Assembly (NCBI RefSeq): GCF_000317225.1
Contig: NZ_AJLL01000089.1
Span: 119,138-183,137, forward strand
Direction: 5' to 3'
Source of the DNA: Fischerella thermalis PCC 7521
Lineage (GTDB): Bacteria; Cyanobacteriota; Cyanobacteriia; Cyanobacteriales; Nostocaceae
Length of the DNA stretch: 64,000 nt
Both the position numbers and the translations under genes were made by a program. The notes beneath the pieces are model-generated. The model did not search any database. It had not been told where the DNA came from and saw nothing but the letters and a program-made list of their open reading frames with translations. Shown in pieces: positions 1 through 8,212 of the stretch (positions within the stretch are counted from its first letter, which is position 1; the number at the start of each line of letters is the position of its first letter).

Positions 1-1691
1 AAGGATCTGTAGCGATGGCAAATCAGAAAGTAGTCGTCAAACGCCTCAACGCTATCCAAAACTTTGGGGCAATGGATGTGCTGTGTACTGATAAAACTGG
101 GACACTGACCCAAGATAAAATCATCTTGGAACGGCATATAGATTTACACGGTTACGAAAGCCATGAACCTCTGCAATACGGCTACCTCAACAGCTACTAC
201 CAAACTGGGTTGAAAAATCTCCTCGATGTCGCTGTACTGGAACACGTAGAACTCAATACCAAGTTAAGACCTTCTGAAGGTTATACCAAAGTTGATGAAA
301 TTCCCTTCGACTTTGTGCGGCGGCGGATGTCTGTTGTGGTGGAAGAACTGAATCCATCACATAACAAGCACATTTTGATTTGCAAAGGTGCAGTTGAGGA
401 AATCTTTAATATCTGCTCTCATGCCAAATATCAAGGTGCAATCACCCGCATGAATGAATTTGTCCGAGCAGATGGAATGCGAGTCACACAACAATTAAAC
501 GAAGACGGTTTCCGAGTAATTGCCGTTGCCTACAAAGAAATACCCATCCCCCAAGATACCATCCCCACCTACGGAGCTAAAGACGAGTGCGACTTAATTT
601 TAGTTGGCTATCTTGCCTTTCTCGACCCACCCAAAGATAGTGCATCCCAAGCCATTATGGCACTGCAAGAGCATGGTGTGGCTGTCAAAATCATTACTGG
701 TGACAACGACATTGTGACTCGCAAAATCTGCCAAGAAGTAGACTTACAGATTGATGGTATCCTCTTGGGCAGCCAAATGGAAAAGATGAGCGATGAGCAA
801 CTGGCAGATATGGTAGACACTACTACTGTATTTGCCAAAATGTCGCCCATCCAAAAAGCTCAGATTATCCGAGTCTTGAGAAGTAAAGGTCATACTGTGG
901 GCTATATGGGTGATGGGATCAATGATGCCGCAGCCTTGCGTGATGCCGATGTGGGAATTTCCGTTGATACGGCGGTGGATATCGCTAAAGAATCGGCTGA
1001 TATTATTCTGCTAGAGAAGAATCTCATGGTGTTGGAGAGAGGTGTGATTGAAGGTCGCCGCACCTTTGCTAACATCCTCAAATACCTGAATATGACTGCT
1101 AGTTCCAACTTTGGCAACGTTTTCAGTGTCATGGGGTCAAGTGCTTTCCTGCCTTTTTTACCCATGCAACCCATCCAATTATTGACGCAAAATCTACTTT
1201 ACGATATTTCCCAAATCACCATCCCCTTTGACAACGTTGATAAAGACTTCCTCAAGAAACCCCAAAAGTGGAATGTTCCCAACATTGGACGATTCATGTT
1301 GTTCATCGGCCCTGTGAGTTCGATTTTTGATTACGTTACTTTCATTGTCATGTGGTTTGTATTTGATGCAAATACACCTGAAGAAGTCCAACTTTTCAAC
1401 TCTGGTTGGTTTGTGGAAGGGTTGCTCTCCCAAACCTTAATTGTCCACATGATTCGCACATCGCGCTGGCCGTTCCTGCAAAGTACCGCTTCCCTACCTG
1501 TATTGCTTTTGACTGGCATCATTATTGCCATTGGCATGGTGATTCCCTTCACACCCTTGGGTGCTGCTTTAGGGATGGTTCCTTTACCCATGCGCTACTT
1601 TGGTTGGTTATGGGCAATTCTCGGAGCTTATTGTTTATTAACTCAAGCTATTAAATTGTGGTACATCCGCATCTTTGGCAAATGGCTGTAA
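1..1691 (+). CDS. mgtA: Magnesium-translocating P-type ATPase (MgtA type), C-terminal part
   Basis: The gene is cut by the window start: the frame is open from base 3 and the first ATG (15) lies inside conserved sequence, so it is not the true start. The visible part begins just before the phosphorylation loop DKTGTLT (Asp about residue 26 from that ATG). It contains the nucleotide-binding domain, TGDND, the hinge GDGINDAAALRDADVGIS (about residue 300), and then about six C-terminal membrane segments. The run VKRLNAIQNFGAMDVLCTDK is characteristic of MgtA/MgtB (P3B) Mg2+ importers, which bring Mg2+ across the plasma membrane at the cost of ATP. About 340 N-terminal residues of the usual ~900 are missing only because of the window edge. 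An MgtC gene lies 3.8 kb downstream, which fits a magnesium theme. Confidence 0.92.
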   Translation, partial: GSVAMANQKVVVKRLNAIQNFGAMDVLCTDKTGTLTQDKIILERHIDLHGYESHEPLQYGYLNSYYQTGLKNLLDVAVLEHVELNTKLRPSEGYTKVDEIPFDFVRRRMSVVVEELNPSHNKHILICKGAVEEIFNICSHAKYQGAITRMNEFVRADGMRVTQQLNEDGFRVIAVAYKEIPIPQDTIPTYGAKDECDLILVGYLAFLDPPKDSASQAIMALQEHGVAVKIITGDNDIVTRKICQEVDLQIDGILLGSQMEKMSDEQLADMVDTTTVFAKMSPIQKAQIIRVLRSKGHTVGYMGDGINDAAALRDADVGISVDTAVDIAKESADIILLEKNLMVLERGVIEGRRTFANILKYLNMTASSNFGNVFSVMGSSAFLPFLPMQPIQLLTQNLLYDISQITIPFDNVDKDFLKKPQKWNVPNIGRFMLFIGPVSSIFDYVTFIVMWFVFDANTPEEVQLFNSGWFVEGLLSQTLIVHMIRTSRWPFLQSTASLPVLLLTGIIIAIGMVIPFTPLGAALGMVPLPMRYFGWLWAILGAYCLLTQAIKLWYIRIFGKWL

Positions 1692-1698
1692 GTCTTCA

Positions 1699-1757
1699 GT
1701 TCGTAGTCAGCACTTTAGTGCTTGAGTATTTTCAGGACTAAAGTCCTCACTACGAAC
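1699..1757. repeat. Imperfect inverted repeat, MITE-like
   Basis: Begins GTTCGTAGTCAGCACTTTAG and ends CTAAAGTCCTCACTACGAAC; the two halves are reverse complements with a few mismatches, so about 59 bp can fold back on itself. It lies 8 bp after the mgtA stop and 20 bp before the ribosome site of the next small gene. This looks like a dispersed non-autonomous repeat of the kind common in filamentous cyanobacteria, and could also act as a processing or termination hairpin for mgtA mRNA. Confidence 0.7.
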
Positions 1758-1792
1758 GCATATATGAATGGAAAATCAAGGAGGAATTTGTG

Positions 1793-1909
1793 ATGTCACT
1801 TTTTCAAGCAATAGCAGCTGTCGTTGTCACTTTTGTAGCTTACTATGCTTTGATTTATTTAGTTGTTGTGGTCTTTATGGGACAAGGACGACGTGGGATA
1901 TACAAATAA
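1793..1909 (+). CDS. Small single-span membrane peptide (38 aa) after mgtA
   Basis: A 38-residue frame starting MSLFQAIAAV and ending GQGRRGIYK. Residues 4-29 are almost entirely hydrophobic (A, V, I, L, F, Y), giving one membrane helix, followed by a positively charged tail (RR, K), so the tail should face the cytoplasm. The start is supported by a perfect Shine-Dalgarno AAGGAGGA at 1778-1785, seven bases before the ATG; a GTG codon directly in front is in frame. It follows mgtA by about 100 bp on the same strand. Very small membrane peptides that control MgtA or MgtC are known in enterobacteria (MgtS, MgtR), but no sequence similarity is claimed here. That it is translated is fairly likely; its role is unknown. 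Confidence 0.6.
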   Translation: MSLFQAIAAVVVTFVAYYALIYLVVVVFMGQGRRGIYK

Positions 1910-2039
1910 AGTGAGTGCTGATTGGATAAGATAGGGGCAAGCGATCGCTCTCAATTGATGGTAGTTTGTCAGATTCAATTTGAAATTATTAACAGGCTTG
2001 TGGTTCAGCAATTTACTCTCCATTAAAAAGGTAAATTTT

Positions 2040-2411
2040 ATGAACAAAAATATCAAGCGATCGCTTTTATGCGTTGGATTGCAACGCAGTTATCGTCATC
2101 AACGATTTGCATTCCACCTTTATCAAGCTTTGGCTGAACGAGAAATTTCGGCAGATAAACAAGAATTATTGCTCATTCTGTCCAGAAATGCTGAAAAATC
2201 TGCTGCTACCCACGCCATCCGGTTATTGCGCTTAGATGTCAAACTACCCCAGGATTTAGATAATTGGAGCGATCGCCTTTGGTATTGGCTCTTATTACAT
2301 ACTAAACTTCAATGGGTAATGGCTTGGATGGAATGGCAACAACACCAAGACGCAAAACTTTATCTTCGACTATGGCGACTGCATTCAATCACAAATCCTT
2401 TTAATTGTTAG
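2040..2411 (+). CDS. Hypothetical protein, possibly a degenerate ferritin-like helical bundle
   Basis: 123 residues from the ATG at 2040; the frame is open further upstream only from a TTG with no ribosome site, so the ATG with AAAAAGG nearby is preferred. The protein is helical and rich in Trp, Arg and Leu. Residues about 15-60 read like one half of a ferritin-like or rubrerythrin-like bundle (FHLYQALAERE, then NAEKSAATHAIRLLRL, with Glu and His where metal ligands often sit), but only part of the ligand pattern is present. The second half (WYWLLLHTKLQWVMAWMEWQ) is amphipathic and may sit on a membrane. I do not recognise a specific family. Confidence 0.5.
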   Translation: MNKNIKRSLLCVGLQRSYRHQRFAFHLYQALAEREISADKQELLLILSRNAEKSAATHAIRLLRLDVKLPQDLDNWSDRLWYWLLLHTKLQWVMAWMEWQQHQDAKLYLRLWRLHSITNPFNC

Positions 2412-2651
2412 GGTTTTAAGTAGATTTCTGTTTCTTGGTACTCAGTCCACAATTATCTTTGCACGGAGATTAGCAGGGAATTATCTGGGGTAATTGACAA
2501 TAGTTTTCAAAAAAGCTTAAATATTTTCAGGTTTAGTATTTAGCAATAAAATACTTCCCCAATCCTGATTTAACCCCTTTTTACCTGCATTCACTAAGAC
2601 CAGTGCAATGGGAGATGGGGGTTATTCCCGTGCAATTATCACTACCAACCA

Positions 2652-3815
2652 ATGAAAAATCGAACCAACGCCCTGAAATTCGTCATCTTGCTGGGTATTG
2701 TTAGTCTTTGTGCTGATGCTACCTATGAAGGAGGACGCAGTATTGCTGGAGTTTATTTAGGAGTCTTAGGTGCAAGTGGCGCAGTTGTGGGATTTGTAGC
2801 AGGCGCAGGTGAGTCTATTGGTTTGGCTTTGCGCTTATTTATTGGTTATATCAGCGACAAAACCCAAAAGTTTTGGGGGATTACAACTCTAGGATATATT
2901 CTCAACACTGGTGCAATCCCATTATTGGCTTTAACTGGACGTTGGGAAACAGCTGCGGCACTGCTAATTGTCGAACGAACTGGTAGAGCTGTACGCAGCC
3001 CACCAAGAGATGTTTTACTGTCTCACGCTGCAAGTCAAGTTGGTAGAGGATTGGGTTTTGGTTTACACGAAGCACTAGATCAGGTGGGAGCGGTAGGCGG
3101 GCCTTTACTGGTGTGGGCGATACTCTCATGGCAAAAAGGGTATCAGGTGGCTTTTGCAACTCTTGTAATTCCCGCATTAGTAGGGTTAGTAATTCTGCTG
3201 ATTACCCAGAAAATCTATCCTAACCCCCGCGAATTTGAATCTAGAACGATGGAATTCACAAGCGAAGGATTACCCCGTCTGTTCTGGATTTATCTTGTCG
3301 CCGTCGCGTTAATTGCTTGTGGATATGCCGACTTTCCCCTAATTGCATTTCACTTTCAGCAAATTGGGCTAATGCAGAATAGTACCATCCCCCTATTTTA
3401 TGCGGTGGCGATGGCAACTGATGCGATCGCTGCCCTTTTACTTGGGCGATGGTTTGACCGTAATCAAGTAGTAGCGATCGCAGGTGCAGTAATCATTGCA
3501 GCCTTTTTTGCTCCACTATCATTTCTGGGAAATTCTCAACTAGCCTTACTGGGTATGGGACTATGGGGGGTGGGTATGGGAGCACAAGAATCCATCTTAA
3601 AAGCTGCGGTAGCCGCAATGGTGCCTATGGATAGACGAGGTTCTGCCTTTGGAATTTTTTACCTTTGCTATGGTTTAGCTTGGTTTGTGGGCAGTACTCT
3701 CATGGGTGTGTTATACGATCATTCGGTAATGGGACTAGTTATATTCTCCTTTGTGACACAACTAGCAGCAGTTCCAGTACTGTTGTGGGTGAGCAAAAGA
3801 TTTCGGTTGCAATAA
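2652..3815 (+). CDS. MFS transporter
   Basis: 387 residues with about twelve hydrophobic segments and the loop motif GYISDKTQKFWG between helices 2 and 3 (residues about 60-75), which matches the G-x-x-x-D-R/K signature of the major facilitator superfamily. A second sign is RTGRAVRSPPRDVLLSHA (about residues 109-126), characteristic of a subgroup of bacterial MFS proteins of unknown substrate. It would move a small solute across the plasma membrane. Start: ATG at 2652 after a 240-bp gap; no clear ribosome site is visible. The substrate cannot be inferred. Confidence 0.85.
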   Translation: MKNRTNALKFVILLGIVSLCADATYEGGRSIAGVYLGVLGASGAVVGFVAGAGESIGLALRLFIGYISDKTQKFWGITTLGYILNTGAIPLLALTGRWETAAALLIVERTGRAVRSPPRDVLLSHAASQVGRGLGFGLHEALDQVGAVGGPLLVWAILSWQKGYQVAFATLVIPALVGLVILLITQKIYPNPREFESRTMEFTSEGLPRLFWIYLVAVALIACGYADFPLIAFHFQQIGLMQNSTIPLFYAVAMATDAIAALLLGRWFDRNQVVAIAGAVIIAAFFAPLSFLGNSQLALLGMGLWGVGMGAQESILKAAVAAMVPMDRRGSAFGIFYLCYGLAWFVGSTLMGVLYDHSVMGLVIFSFVTQLAAVPVLLWVSKRFRLQ

Positions 3816-3849
3816 ATACTCGTATCAAACATCTTCCATCTAATCATCC

Positions 3850-4403
3850 TTGAGAAAGAAGATTCACAGCATCATGTTTGATTACGATCAGTATATACGT
3901 AGGACAAAAAGTAACAAATTTTTCTCAAATCCCATGATGTTGCAACGACAAGGAAACACAGTTACAAGTGCGATCGCCCTAATATCTTCAAGCATAATTC
4001 TTGGATGTGCTAGACCAGAGATACCCCAAGCAAGTACTCTTCCTCCAACGTTCAAAATACAAGTAGCAATGATGCAGTAACTCGGTTGCTGTCAACCCGC
4101 GAATGTCCAGGTTGCGATCTTCAGGGTGCAAAATTGGAAAGGGCTGATTTGAGCGGTGTTAACTTGAGTAACGCGAATTTAACGGGTGCTGACTTAGAAA
4201 AAGCCAACTTAAGCAATGCCAATCTGAGCGGAGCTAATCTAACAAATGCTGATTTAGAAGAAGCAAATCTGACTGGGGCAAATCTGAAGGGGGCAAATTT
4301 TCAAAGAGCCGATTTGGAAGATGCCAATCTCACTAATGCAGATGTTACGGGAGCAAACTTTCAAGGCGCTGATCTAGATGGAGTAATTGGTTTGAAACGG
4401 TAA
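3850..4403 (+). pseudogene. Pentapeptide-repeat lipoprotein gene broken by a -1 frameshift
   Basis: Two abutting frames together make one expected protein. The first (TTG 3850, better starts ATG 3874 or ATG 3931) carries a signal peptide with a lipobox-like ISSSIILGC and stops at 4080. The second frame is open from 4014 and reads SSNDAVTRLLSTRECPGCDL followed by about 14 A(D/N)LxxA(N/D)L pentapeptide repeats to 4403. Intact relatives have a signal, then a short linker with LLxTxxCxxCDL, then repeats, all in one frame. A single lost base between about 4014 and 4077 would explain the break. Pentapeptide repeats form a right-handed square beta-helix; function is generally unknown. The 3' part could still be translated from the TTG at 4086. 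A sequencing error is the alternative to true decay. Confidence 0.65.
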
Positions 4404-4434
4404 AATTTGTTTATGGACTTTCAAGAAAAATCCG

Positions 4435-5086
4435 ATTCCAAGCTATTATCCAATTTTGACCATATAAACCTATCCAAAAATTACTGTGTCGTTTAGTGGT
4501 TTTACTTTTTTCTTGAATGCGACAAATATAGGATTCTTGTTTTTGAAATTTAGTTCTTTGTCTGTGTAACCAAGCACTAGTCATTGCCAAAGCAATTAAG
4601 AAAATTAAACGCATCAATCTATCAGGGTTGGCTTTAGAGCCTTCAAGATTATAACCCCCTGTTTTGCAATCACGGAACATAGCTTCAATACCAAAACGCT
4701 GTTTGTAGATTTTAATAGCGGTTTCACAATCAGCTAGATTAGTTAGTCAATGGTAAATTACACTAACCATTAACACGTTATTCTCTTTCAATTGTGTTCT
4801 GTCCAGCGCGACAATTACTTGTGAGCCAGCTTTAAATTTGCCTGCTAATCATCTCTTCAATAAGCGGAAACCATAACAGTACCACACCCAATGCATTCAA
4901 AGTTAAAAACCTTTTTAAATGCCGTCTACGACTGTTTTGTTGTGTGGGTAAAGGTAGGGTTGATGCCAGTCTTTCTATCCTGACCTGTTTTTGATTCTGT
5001 AGCAACCACAATAAAATTTTCAGGGTAATTAACTGCGATTGATTTAGATACTTTGCTATGAACTCTTGGTAGAATGAGGGCAACAT
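4435..5086 (-). pseudogene. IS4-family transposase remnant
   Basis: The N-terminal part (5086 to 4832; MLPSFYQEFIAKYLNQSQLI) and the C-terminal part (KQRFGIEAMFRDCKTGGYNL, about 4711 to 4435) of a cyanobacterial IS4-type transposase remain on the minus strand. Between them a frameshift near 4835, a stop near 4745 and a large internal deletion remove most of the DDE catalytic core; the pieces GSQVIVALDRTQ and ENNVLMVSVIYH survive. The C-terminus ends abnormally after WIIAWN, so the right end of the element is gone, and no terminal inverted repeats could be assigned. It is an immobile relic inserted between the pentapeptide-repeat gene and mgtC. Confidence 0.85.
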
Positions 5087-5532
5087 TATGTGACGGTCTT
5101 GTTTAATTGATGAGACCGCTCTTTTTTACCATCAAACTGTACCCCCTAGATAAACCCTTAATAACTGCACAGTTCCTTCTCAATAAGCACCTAATTTTTT
5201 CAAGAATTATGTGCCTCCAAAACCTTTATCTGGTTTAGTTTTGCGCTGATTGTCGCCCCTTGACATCTAGTTTAATAGGTGGGGTATTAGTCATATTACT
5301 GAAGTATTTAGCAGTATGATAAGGGGGTATTTTTCTGGATATTTTCTACATCATCACATCAAAATTTGGCAAACATACCACCAAAAGTCAGCAAGATTTC
5401 TGCATCAAAATAGGGATAACCTTTTCTTAATCAAAAAGCAATAAACTTTGACTTTAATCAAAATTCATGAAGCACATAAAACAGGTAAATTTATCTGTCG
5501 AATCAATCTAAAATCCAAAATCTAAAATTGAT
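5087..5532. other. Intergenic region before mgtC
   Basis: No convincing gene. The left side is probably leftover IS flank. At 5505-5530, just before the mgtC start, there is a short AAAATCCAAAATCTAAAAT repeat that recurs near 33000 and 49770 in this window. No clear promoter could be assigned. Confidence 0.5.
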
Positions 5533-6231
5533 ATGACCTGGCTAGATTTTACAATTCGCTTGGCAGTAGCGTTTTTATTAGGCTCTGTGATTGGTCTAGA
5601 AAGACAGTGGCGACAACGCATGGCTGGATTACGGACAAATACCCTTGTCTGTGTCGGTGCGGCTTTGTTTGTCATGCTATCGGCACAAACTCCTGGTGAT
5701 TCTAGCCCTACCCGGATTGCGGCTCAAGTCGTGTCAGGAATAGGCTTTCTGGGCGGTGGCGTGATTCTCAAAGAAGGGGCAACTATCAGAGGGTTAAATA
5801 CAGCTGCTACCTTATGGTGTGCTGCGGCTATTGGTACTTTTTCTGGATCGGGATTAATTATCCAAGCATTTCTCGGTGCAGCAGCCGTTTTAATTGCTAA
5901 TATCCTGCTGCGACCATTAGGGTATAAAATCAATCAACAACCACTCAAGGGTACTGATGTAGAATTATGTTATCGCTGCTCAGTTGTTTGCAGTGGTCAA
6001 CATGAAGCTCATGTGCGCGCATTACTTCTGCAAACAGTCAATAGTGGTGGATTGCGGCTGCGTTCATTACACAGTGAGGATTTAGAAACACCAGACCGTG
6101 TGGAAGTAGAAGCAGATTTAGTCACACAAGAGCGTAATGATACTTTTTTAGAACAAATTGTTAGCCGACTGAGTTTAGAACCTGGGGTGAGTGCAGTCAG
6201 TTGGCGAATTATTGAAGAAGAGTACGGTTAA
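5533..6231 (+). CDS. mgtC: MgtC/SapB family membrane protein
   Basis: 232 residues. The first ~140 hold four to five membrane helices with the MgtC signature (GSVIGLERQWRQRMAGLRTN, then VSGIGFLGGGVILKEG and LNTAATLWCAAAIG). The last ~85 residues form a soluble ACT-like tail (VEVEADLVTQ...). MgtC proteins sit in the inner membrane; in pathogens they support growth in low Mg2+ and inhibit F-type ATP synthase, while in free-living bacteria the role is less clear. The start ATG at 5533 has no obvious Shine-Dalgarno and follows an A/T-rich repeat. The MgtA-type pump 3.8 kb upstream suggests a link to magnesium, but the genes are not one operon. Confidence 0.9.
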   Translation: MTWLDFTIRLAVAFLLGSVIGLERQWRQRMAGLRTNTLVCVGAALFVMLSAQTPGDSSPTRIAAQVVSGIGFLGGGVILKEGATIRGLNTAATLWCAAAIGTFSGSGLIIQAFLGAAAVLIANILLRPLGYKINQQPLKGTDVELCYRCSVVCSGQHEAHVRALLLQTVNSGGLRLRSLHSEDLETPDRVEVEADLVTQERNDTFLEQIVSRLSLEPGVSAVSWRIIEEEYG

Positions 6232-6377
6232 CTTGCTCCCATCTATCACTTTGAGGAAAAATGTAGGTTGATATTTTGACGTTCAGTAGTACATTTTATT
6301 TAATTCTGGTTGTATCACTTGGCAGAAACCAAATACCATTTATAGGAAAAAATCAATCATGCGTTAAATATATTTTT

Positions 6378-6391
6378 GTATAAAATAATAC
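6378..6391. promoter_or_regulatory. Candidate NtcA binding site (GTA-N8-TAC)
   Basis: GTATAAAATAATAC matches the NtcA consensus GTA-N8-TAC exactly and lies 63 bp before the ABC ATPase ATG. For a class II NtcA promoter the -10 box should fall near 6414-6419, where TATGCC is only a partial match. Such palindromes also occur by chance about once per few kb in A/T-rich DNA, so this is suggestive only. Confidence 0.4.
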
Positions 6392-6454
6392 TTTTTGTCA
6401 AGAAAACCAGATTTATGCCTTCAATAGCAAACTTGAGCAACAAGCAGTGTAATT

Positions 6455-7813
6455 ATGATAAAAACAACACCAACTACAGGGCCGACACTCATCGCTGTTG
6501 AACAGGTAAACAAAAGTTTTCCCCTTCCTGATGGTAAGGGCGAGTTTACAGTTCTGCGTCAGATTAACGTCAGAGTCAATGCAGGTGAAGTCGTCGCTTT
6601 ACTAGGACGTAGTGGTAGTGGTAAAAGTACCCTCCTGCGGATTATGGCAGGTTTAATTCCACCCAGTGAAGGGCAAGTCATTAGTAATGGTAAACCTTTA
6701 CGCGGTGCTAACAAAGATGTGGCAATGGTTTTTCAAAGCTTTGCCCTACTACCTTGGCTAACAGTACAGGAAAACGTTGAACTGGGACTAGAAGCCCAAG
6801 GAGTGAGTCGAGAAGCCCGACGACAACGCGCCTTGAAAGCCATTGACTTGGTAGGTTTAGATGGTTTTGAAAGTGCCTATCCCAAGGAATTATCTGGAGG
6901 AATGAAACAGCGAGTTGGTTTTGCGCGGGCATTTGTGATTGAACCGCAAGTATTATTTATGGATGAACCATTTAGTGCCTTGGATGTGCTGACAGCTGAG
7001 AACTTGCGGGGTGAGATTGACGACCTGTGGAATGCAGGTAGTTTCCCTTCTAAAAGTATATTAATTGTCACCCATAATATTGAGGAGGCAGTATTTTTAG
7101 CAGATCGGGTGATTATTCTGGGAGCAAATCCCGGACGTGTTCGTGGTGAAGTCGTGATTGATTTACCCCGCCCCCACGATCGCACACACCCTCGATTCCA
7201 AGCTTTAGTAGACTATATATATACGGTGATGACTAACCCAGAAGCCGAAGTCACTGGAGAAGTTACAGTAGCCAAAACTGAAGCCCCAACTCAAAAACCT
7301 CAATCACCCTATGCCCAATTATTACCTCATGTGCGAGTTGGTGGCATTAGTGGTCTTTTAGAATTAATTGTCGAACAACCAGATAGCAGGGAAGATATTT
7401 TTAAGTTAGCAGAACGGATACAACTGGCAGTAGATGACCTTTTACCAATTCTCGATGCTGCGGTGTTGTTGGGCTTTGCAAAAGTAACCCAAGGTGATGT
7501 CCAACTCACTGATATTGGGCGTGACTTTGCCACCACTACTATTTTGCGAAGTAAGGATCTATTCCGGCAGCAAGTGTTGCAAAATGTACCTATGTTAGCC
7601 AGTATGGTACAGACACTACGGGAAAAACGCATTGGTTCAATGCGGGCAGATTTTTTTATGGATTTGCTGGATGAACATTTTCCTCCTGAAGAAGCAGAAC
7701 GACAATTTGCTACCGCCGTTGATTGGGGACGCTACGCAGAATTATTTGAGTATGATGCTAGGGAAGAACGACTTTATTTGCCAGAGCCGACATTGGCAGA
7801 AACTAGAGAATAG
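6455..7813 (+). CDS. ABC transporter ATPase of the nitrate/sulfonate/taurine class with AAA-associated C-terminal domain
   Basis: 452 residues. Residues 10-250 are an ABC ATPase: Walker A GRSGSGKS, Q-loop MVFQSFALLPWLTVQENV, signature ELSGGMKQR, Walker B VLFMDEPFSALD and switch His in THNIEEAVFLADRVIIL. Residues about 285-440 form a C-terminal extension of the AAA-associated type found in a subset of these ATPases, probably regulatory. Relatives energise import of nitrate, sulfonates, taurine or related anions through a SsuC/NrtB-type permease. No permease or binding protein is adjacent, so its partners must be elsewhere or lost. The candidate NtcA site upstream would fit nitrogen control. 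Confidence 0.88.
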   Translation: MIKTTPTTGPTLIAVEQVNKSFPLPDGKGEFTVLRQINVRVNAGEVVALLGRSGSGKSTLLRIMAGLIPPSEGQVISNGKPLRGANKDVAMVFQSFALLPWLTVQENVELGLEAQGVSREARRQRALKAIDLVGLDGFESAYPKELSGGMKQRVGFARAFVIEPQVLFMDEPFSALDVLTAENLRGEIDDLWNAGSFPSKSILIVTHNIEEAVFLADRVIILGANPGRVRGEVVIDLPRPHDRTHPRFQALVDYIYTVMTNPEAEVTGEVTVAKTEAPTQKPQSPYAQLLPHVRVGGISGLLELIVEQPDSREDIFKLAERIQLAVDDLLPILDAAVLLGFAKVTQGDVQLTDIGRDFATTTILRSKDLFRQQVLQNVPMLASMVQTLREKRIGSMRADFFMDLLDEHFPPEEAERQFATAVDWGRYAELFEYDAREERLYLPEPTLAETRE

Positions 7814-7856
7814 GAGAGTTTATCGATCAAAAAATTGTCATCTACTCATCTTTTTT

Positions 7857-8087
7857 TTAGGTGGACGAGCTTGTTTTCTGTGCGATCTCAACCCAAAATG
7901 CAGTTAAAGCGATCGCACTTGGCAGTATCAAAAAAAAGCCCAGAATTGGCGCATAACTACCAAAATTATCAAATATTGTAGCAAATAACACTCGCCCAAA
8001 AGCCGTACCCGCAACAGAGATAGTTGTGGCTATATCGCTAATTGATCCCAGATGCGATCGCCCAAAATAATAGGTGATGTGGGAAAA
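7857..8087 (-). pseudogene. C-terminal scrap of an MFS transporter gene
   Basis: Minus-strand reading from about 8087 to the TAA at 7857 gives about 76 codons including YYFGRSHLGSISDIATTIS, then TAFGRVLFATIFDNFGSYAP and a final hydrophobic helix ending in a charged tail. This is the usual last two or three helices of an MFS protein (compare the common YFGRRHLGSI motif), with an in-frame stop just upstream and no start. The rest of the gene is missing. The substrate class cannot be told. Confidence 0.7.
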
Positions 8088-8212
8088 TTAACACCACATT
8101 TGCACAAACGCGCTCAGAAAAAGCTGACAGCCAGGGGACAAAAGGAAGGTGAGGAAATGAAGAAGATTTTAGAAGAACAACGCGATCGCACCCCTCGAAC
8201 GAAAGCTATGAA

